Positions 31,874-35,749 of a stretch of DNA of 35,749 nucleotides are shown here, piece by piece; the stretch's first letter is position 1, and each line of letters begins with the position of its first letter. Made by a program: the position numbers and the translations under genes. The notes beneath the pieces were generated by a model, which saw nothing but the letters and a program-made list of their open reading frames with translations, had not been told where the DNA came from and did not search any database. This DNA comes from UBA5862 sp002408105. Its GTDB lineage: Bacteria; Pseudomonadota; Gammaproteobacteria; Pseudomonadales; UBA5862. Where the stretch lies: positions 1 through 35,749 of the forward strand of contig JAXHVB010000091.1 in assembly GCA_034189125.1 (NCBI GenBank), read 5' to 3'.

Positions 31874-31908
31874 GGCGCACCACCTGTCAGGGGCGGTGCG
31901 CCTTTTTT
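31874..31908 (+). terminator. Intrinsic terminator of the DUF6316 gene
   Basis: GGCGCACC (31874-31881) pairs with GGTGCGCC (31895-31902), followed directly by six Ts (31903-31908). The loop contains the stop codon of zapE on the opposite strand, so the terminator is embedded in the end of that gene. Confidence 0.85.
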
Positions 31909-32975
31909 AGGTACTGCGCGGACTGCATTTCGAGCAGTCGGCTTTGGGTGCGTTGGAATTCGAATCCCAGGCGCCCACTGGTGTACAGCCCTGTGATCGG
32001 TACCGCTGCTGAAACCACCAATTTGACGTTGTGGTCATAGAGCACGTCGACCAGGTTGATGAACCTGCGGGCCTGCTCGTCGAGGTCAGCTCGGAATTGG
32101 GGCAGGCCGCTCACCAGCAGGGTGTGGAAGGACCGCGCCAGTTCCAAGTAATCGGCGGAGCTGCGTGGGCCATCACAGAGCGCGCCAAACTCAAACCAAG
32201 CACAGCCATCACTGAGCGCGCGCGCAGCGATGTCACGACCTTCGACTTCCACCTTGGTATTGGTTGTGCTGGCGCCGGTGCTGAGCGCTGCGAAACTCTG
32301 GGTGAGCTGGCGCGTGGCCGCCTCGTCAAGAGGGCAGTGGTAGAGCTCGGCCTGTTGCAGAACGCGCAGGCGGTGGTCGACCCCGCCGTCAAGCTCTACC
32401 ACGTGAGTGTGCTGTTCGATCAGGTCGATGGCAGGCAAAAAGCGTTCGCGCTGCAAGCCGTTTTCGTAGAGCTGGTGAGGTGCCAGGTTGGAGGTGGCCA
32501 TCAGGGTGGTGCCCGCTGCAAACAACGCCTCCAGCAATCCCGCCAAAATCATTGCATCGGTGATGTCGGTTACGAAAAATTCGTCCAGGCAGAGGAGGCG
32601 GGTGCGTTGGCCCCAGTCGTGGCCAATGCTGCGCAGTGGATCCTTGGTACCCCGCCGAGCGGTGAGTTCTCGGTGCGCCTCGCGCATGAACCGATGAAAG
32701 TGGGTGCGCTGGGCCACCCCCGCCGGCAAGCTCTCGTACAGCAGGTCCATGAGGTAGGTTTTTCCGCGCCCCACGCCACCCCAGAGATAGAGGCCATGGC
32801 CCTGCGGCATTGGACTCCGGCGTTTCCACAGACGGGACAGCCTGCCCCCCGTTGGTGGGGATGACACCACCTGTTGGTAGAGCGTCTGGATGTGACTCAG
32901 TGCCCGTCGCTGGGCCGGGTCAGCGACGAAGCCTGGGCGCGCCAGGTCTCGTTGGTAGCGGTCTAGGGGTGACAT
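31887..32975 (-). CDS. zapE: Cell division protein ZapE (AFG1-like ATPase)
   Basis: The 362-residue AFG1-type ATPase is associated with the Z ring in stress conditions. Walker A GGVGRGKT (66-73) sits in GLYLWGGVGRGKTYLMD, Walker B is LLCLDEFFVTDITDAM, and the family motifs FHRFM, LMATSNLAPHQLYENGLQRERFLPAI and LGFEFQRTQSRLLEMQS are present. The ATG at 32975 is preferred over the preceding TTG. The hydrolase gene ends 26 bases upstream on the same strand, so it may be cotranscribed with it and the MFS gene. The 3' end overlaps the terminator of the convergent DUF6316 gene. Confidence 0.95.
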   Translation of the reverse strand: MSPLDRYQRDLARPGFVADPAQRRALSHIQTLYQQVVSSPPTGGRLSRLWKRRSPMPQGHGLYLWGGVGRGKTYLMDLLYESLPAGVAQRTHFHRFMREAHRELTARRGTKDPLRSIGHDWGQRTRLLCLDEFFVTDITDAMILAGLLEALFAAGTTLMATSNLAPHQLYENGLQRERFLPAIDLIEQHTHVVELDGGVDHRLRVLQQAELYHCPLDEAATRQLTQSFAALSTGASTTNTKVEVEGRDIAARALSDGCAWFEFGALCDGPRSSADYLELARSFHTLLVSGLPQFRADLDEQARRFINLVDVLYDHNVKLVVSAAVPITGLYTSGRLGFEFQRTQSRLLEMQSAQYLKKAHRP

Positions 32976-33001
32976 CAACAGCGGCGCTGCCTGGCCTTGA
33001 A

Positions 33002-33637
33002 CTACAACCCAGCCCCCGACTCCGTGAGCTGGGCGAGCAACTGATTTTTCAATTGTACCAGTTGGCCATGGAAGAAGTGCCCTGCCGTGGGGAAACTGAT
33101 CAAATGGGCGGGGCTGTGCACCTGCTCGACCCAGGCGGCAACCTCCGTTGCCGAAACCACGTCGTCTTGCTGTCCCTGGAGCACTGTGAGTGGGGCAGGG
33201 AAAGCATCAAGCCCTGAAAAGTCAAAGCGGCCGACCGGAGGAGCGACCAGGATGAGTTGGCCAAGTGGCGCATCGCACGTCCACTTTGATGCCACAGAGG
33301 CGGCCACGAATGCGCCGAAGGAGAAGCCGCCGAGCCACAGCGCTTTGGCGCCATTGCAGGCGCACCATGCGGCCACCGCGCGCAAGTCATCCTGCTCCGC
33401 GATCCCTTCTCCGTAATCCCCTTCGCTCGCGCCGACGCCGCGAAAGTTGAACCGCACGGTGTTGAGTCCCGCCTGGCCCAATGCGCGCGTCAGGGTGTGC
33501 ACCACTTTGTTGTCCATGGTGCCGCCGAACTGTGGGTGCGGGTGGCAGAGGATGGCGGTGCGTTCGGCGCCTGTGTCGGAGAACCGTGCTTCGATCTGTC
33601 CCGCGGGACCCGCAATCCGCGTGTGGGTCTCCTTCAC
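33002..33637 (-). CDS. Alpha/beta hydrolase, COG2945 type
   Basis: The 211-residue cytoplasmic hydrolase shows the COG2945 signature CHPHPQFGGTMDNKVV (31-46), FNFRGVGASEG, nucleophile Ser106 in GGFSFGAF, an Asp pair at 158-159 in GQQDDVV and His187 in PTAGHFFHG. Members are small serine hydrolases of unknown substrate. The start is GTG at 33637, overlapping the MFS stop by four bases (GTGA). It sits between the transporter and zapE genes and may act on a compound the transporter moves, but this is only inferred. Confidence 0.9.
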   Translation of the reverse strand: MKETHTRIAGPAGQIEARFSDTGAERTAILCHPHPQFGGTMDNKVVHTLTRALGQAGLNTVRFNFRGVGASEGDYGEGIAEQDDLRAVAAWCACNGAKALWLGGFSFGAFVAASVASKWTCDAPLGQLILVAPPVGRFDFSGLDAFPAPLTVLQGQQDDVVSATEVAAWVEQVHSPAHLISFPTAGHFFHGQLVQLKNQLLAQLTESGAGL

Positions 33638-34926
33638 GAGGTTGCAGTTCTTGTTGCTGTTGGAGCAATTGCGGGGGTTCCCTGTCCCCCTCCCAGATGG
33701 GGCGGGCGGATGAGCAGCACCACAAGGCCGGCAGCGCCCGCGAGTAGAACGTATCCCCAGAAGACATGGCTGTAGCTGTCGAACCAGTCGTAGGCGGTGC
33801 CCGCTGCGACGGGACCGATTGAGGAAACGACCGTCACCACCACCCCGCGGGTTGCATACAGTGGCGCGTAGTTTTGGTTGCCGAAGTAGTTGGCGAGCAG
33901 CATCGGGCTGGTGACCAGCGCCAAGCCGTTGCCGAAGCCGAACAGCACAGCAAACAAGTAAGCGCCCGCCAGTGATTGCGTGAACTCAAGGGCCAGCACG
34001 CCCCCAAGGGAAAAGAACAGGCCGAAGGCCAGCAGCAGCTTGGGTTCAACGTGGTCGCCGAGGCTGCCGGAAATGAGTCGTCCCAGAATACCCAGAAAAC
34101 CGATGATGCCAAGGGCTGAGGCGGCCGCGATTTTGTCGATGCCGACGTCTTGCAGGTGCAGCAGGGCCTGGCTGTTGACCAGAGACCCACCCAGCACGGC
34201 GATCGAGGCCCCCATGACCACCATCCAGAAGGTCGGGGTGCGAAGGGCGTCCCCAACGGACCAGGTGGCTGAAGTTTGATACACGCGGGCTGGTTGGGTG
34301 TTGGACCGGAGAGATCCAGCGGCGTCCGGTGTGGCACCATCGACTTGCTGGCCCAAGTCAGCCGGGCGCTCCTTGACGAACACGAGGGCAAGGAAGGAAG
34401 AGAACAACGCGCCCGCTGCCATGGCCAGCCAAATCACACGCCAGCTACCGGTGGCTTCGATTGCGTAGGCGGTGAGTGGGGGCACCAGGCCGCCGCCCAG
34501 GCCGCCGGAGGCCATGAAGAGCCCGATTGCCAAGGCGCGGCGCCGAGCGAACCAGTTGGACACCAACTGGGTGCCGGGAATGATCGTCTGCATCGCCATG
34601 CCGAGCCCGAGAAGCAAGCCGGCGCTGATGTAAAACTGCACCAATGAGGTGGTGAAGTAGGTCAGCAAGGCGCCGGAGGCAGTGACAAAGCCGCCTGCGA
34701 AGATGGTCAGCCGGGTGCCTATGCGCGTGATCATGGCCGCCACCAAGGGGCCAGAGAGTCCGAGCGCAGCGCCAGTGATGGCGAAGCCGGTGCTTGCCTG
34801 GCCGCGCGACCAACCAAAGGTTGCAATGATTTCGGGCAGGGTCACGGCAAAGCCATAGAAGACGATGCCGATTGACATGAAGTAAATGAAGCTCAGTACG
34901 CCAAGCAAGCGCCAACCATAAAACAT
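33634..34926 (-). CDS. MFS transporter, monocarboxylate/oxalate-formate antiporter-like
   Basis: This 430-residue protein has about 12 membrane helices in two bundles separated by a polar loop (about residues 195-225). The N-terminal FYGWRLLGVLSF and VTLPEIIATFGWSRGQAS motifs, and GLGMAMQTIIPGTQLVSNWFARRRALAIGLFMASGGLGGG, are typical of the MCT/OxlT-like MFS branch that moves organic acids. The substrate is unknown. TGGAG lies upstream of the ATG. The gene is followed by an overlapping hydrolase gene. The 96 bases upstream show no clear promoter. Confidence 0.92.
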   Translation of the reverse strand: MFYGWRLLGVLSFIYFMSIGIVFYGFAVTLPEIIATFGWSRGQASTGFAITGAALGLSGPLVAAMITRIGTRLTIFAGGFVTASGALLTYFTTSLVQFYISAGLLLGLGMAMQTIIPGTQLVSNWFARRRALAIGLFMASGGLGGGLVPPLTAYAIEATGSWRVIWLAMAAGALFSSFLALVFVKERPADLGQQVDGATPDAAGSLRSNTQPARVYQTSATWSVGDALRTPTFWMVVMGASIAVLGGSLVNSQALLHLQDVGIDKIAAASALGIIGFLGILGRLISGSLGDHVEPKLLLAFGLFFSLGGVLALEFTQSLAGAYLFAVLFGFGNGLALVTSPMLLANYFGNQNYAPLYATRGVVVTVVSSIGPVAAGTAYDWFDSYSHVFWGYVLLAGAAGLVVLLIRPPHLGGGQGTPAIAPTATRTATS

Positions 34927-35022
34927 GCGCGGCTCCAGTTGTTGTTATTTTTGGTGTGTATGGGCGAGCCTACTACAGCGGTTGAGTGTGAAACAGCCAT
35001 GCCTGGTCACCGGTATCTTCCC

Positions 35023-35688
35023 CTAGGATGGCGAGCAGCTGCTAAACAGCGTAATGCGGTTGAAATGCTCCGCTTCATCCAGGTCTGGAATGGTGCGGGC
35101 ATGCACGGTGCCCAACCGTTGAAAGCCAGTCGGTAGTCGCCCGTCGAGACGAGAGTCTGCCGCGAGCACGGCGATCCCGAGACTGGCGGCATGCTGCAAC
35201 AGGGTGAGGTTGTCCTCTTCGTAGCAGACATCACTGGCGAGCATCAGCTCGAAAGGCAGTGGGTTGCGCTCAAAGGGCACCGCATGCGTGGCTTCGACCT
35301 CGACACCGTTGAGTGCGGCGTTGCGCAGCGCTGCCGCGCGCGCTCTGGAGTCTTGGTCGCACACAATGACCCGCGCGGCACCGGCCCGGGCGGCGGCAAT
35401 CCCGACCACTGCACTGCCGCAGCCGAAATCAAGTACCGAACGGCCGGCGACCCACTCGGGGTGGCGCAGCAGGTGCCGCGCCAGGGCCAGTCCACTCGCC
35501 CAGCAGAACGCCCAGTACGGCGGTGCGGCGATGGAGACCTGAGGGCCTGCGCCGGGCAATGGGCCCCTCGGGTAGTCGTCTGCAAGCAGGTGTAGCCGAA
35601 CGCCGCCACAGTCGGGCAAGGTGCGGGGAACAGGTTCGAGCCAGCCCGGCAGATCGGGGTCAATTGGTTCGGGGGTTGCGGTGGGCAT
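35023..35688 (-). CDS. Class I SAM methyltransferase, ETF-beta lysine methyltransferase (METTL20)-like
   Basis: The 221-residue methyltransferase has SAM motif I VLDFGCGSAVVGIA (85-98), acidic post-I CDQD (110-113) and motif LASDVCYEED (150-159). The preceding PPYWAFCWASGLALARHLL and the order of elements match human ETFBKMT and its bacterial homologues, which trimethylate lysines of the electron-transfer flavoprotein beta subunit. The family also contains other protein lysine methyltransferases, so the exact target is inferred. No good Shine-Dalgarno precedes the ATG. The 61 bases upstream to the window edge show no supported gene. Confidence 0.85.
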   Translation of the reverse strand: MPTATPEPIDPDLPGWLEPVPRTLPDCGGVRLHLLADDYPRGPLPGAGPQVSIAAPPYWAFCWASGLALARHLLRHPEWVAGRSVLDFGCGSAVVGIAAARAGAARVIVCDQDSRARAAALRNAALNGVEVEATHAVPFERNPLPFELMLASDVCYEEDNLTLLQHAASLGIAVLAADSRLDGRLPTGFQRLGTVHARTIPDLDEAEHFNRITLFSSCSPS

Positions 35689-35749
35689 TGTGTGGTCGCA
35701 GGGGTTTGGTCATCACCCATGGGCTGCTTGAGCGTAAGGCCGGTCGGGG

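Noticed and set aside
35689..35749. Possible end of another minus-strand gene at the right edge
   Set aside because: Only 61 bases are present, and no frame can be supported by family similarity.

Overview
This GC-rich window is a chromosomal segment of a gammaproteobacterium. The evidence is gene order. mreB-mreC-mreD-maf-yhdP is divergent from gatC-gatA-gatB. leuS-lptE-holA and miaB-ybeZ-ybeY-corC-lnt are intact, with a ybeL-type zinc-ribbon gene beside leuS. DUF1820 and DUF6316 proteins are also typical of this class, and the arrangement is close to that in pseudomonads and their relatives. The genus cannot be named from the sequence alone. No rRNA, tRNA, insertion sequence, phage or CRISPR array was seen. 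Genes are tightly packed, and no stretch over about 300 bases lacks a gene.

Region by region: (1) 1-3438, minus strand: the cell-shape operon mreBCD, followed by maf and the first part of a yhdP/AsmA-like gene cut by the window edge. (2) 3606-10096, plus strand: the tRNA amidotransferase genes gatCAB, a HAD-type deoxyribonucleotidase, and a LemA / M48 membrane-protease pair. (3) 10194-17291, an accessory segment rich in acyl-CoA and lipid enzymes: a DUF35-thiolase pair, a VPLPA-CTERM surface metalloprotease with a candidate sigma-54 promoter, an HSL-type esterase, a zinc-ribbon NUDIX hydrolase, a YtoQ protein, an MFE-2-like SDR and an AMACR-like racemase/CoA transferase. (4) 17304-28266, a housekeeping block: holA, lptE and leuS (minus); a YbeL-like protein and a DUF218 protein (plus); then lnt, corC, ybeY, ybeZ and miaB (minus). 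(5) 28403-35688, mixed: a zinc alcohol dehydrogenase, DUF1820, a class I aminotransferase, DUF6316, ZapE, an alpha/beta hydrolase, an MFS transporter and an ETF-beta-lysine-methyltransferase-like enzyme.

The housekeeping blocks cover envelope building (MreBCD, LptE, Lnt, ElyC-like), translation fidelity (GatCAB, LeuS, MiaB, YbeY) and replication/division (HolA, ZapE). Consecutive genes are often joined by 4-base ATGA or GTGA stop/start overlaps, and many starts are GTG or TTG. The third region looks like a catabolic island for branched or polycyclic acyl-CoA substrates, interrupted by one exported protease. The features most worth a second look are the sigma-54-like promoter before the VPLPA-CTERM protease, the nucleophile-shifted thiolase with its DUF35 partner, a set of perfect 12-13 bp hairpins without U-tracts at gene ends, and several non-standard start codons.
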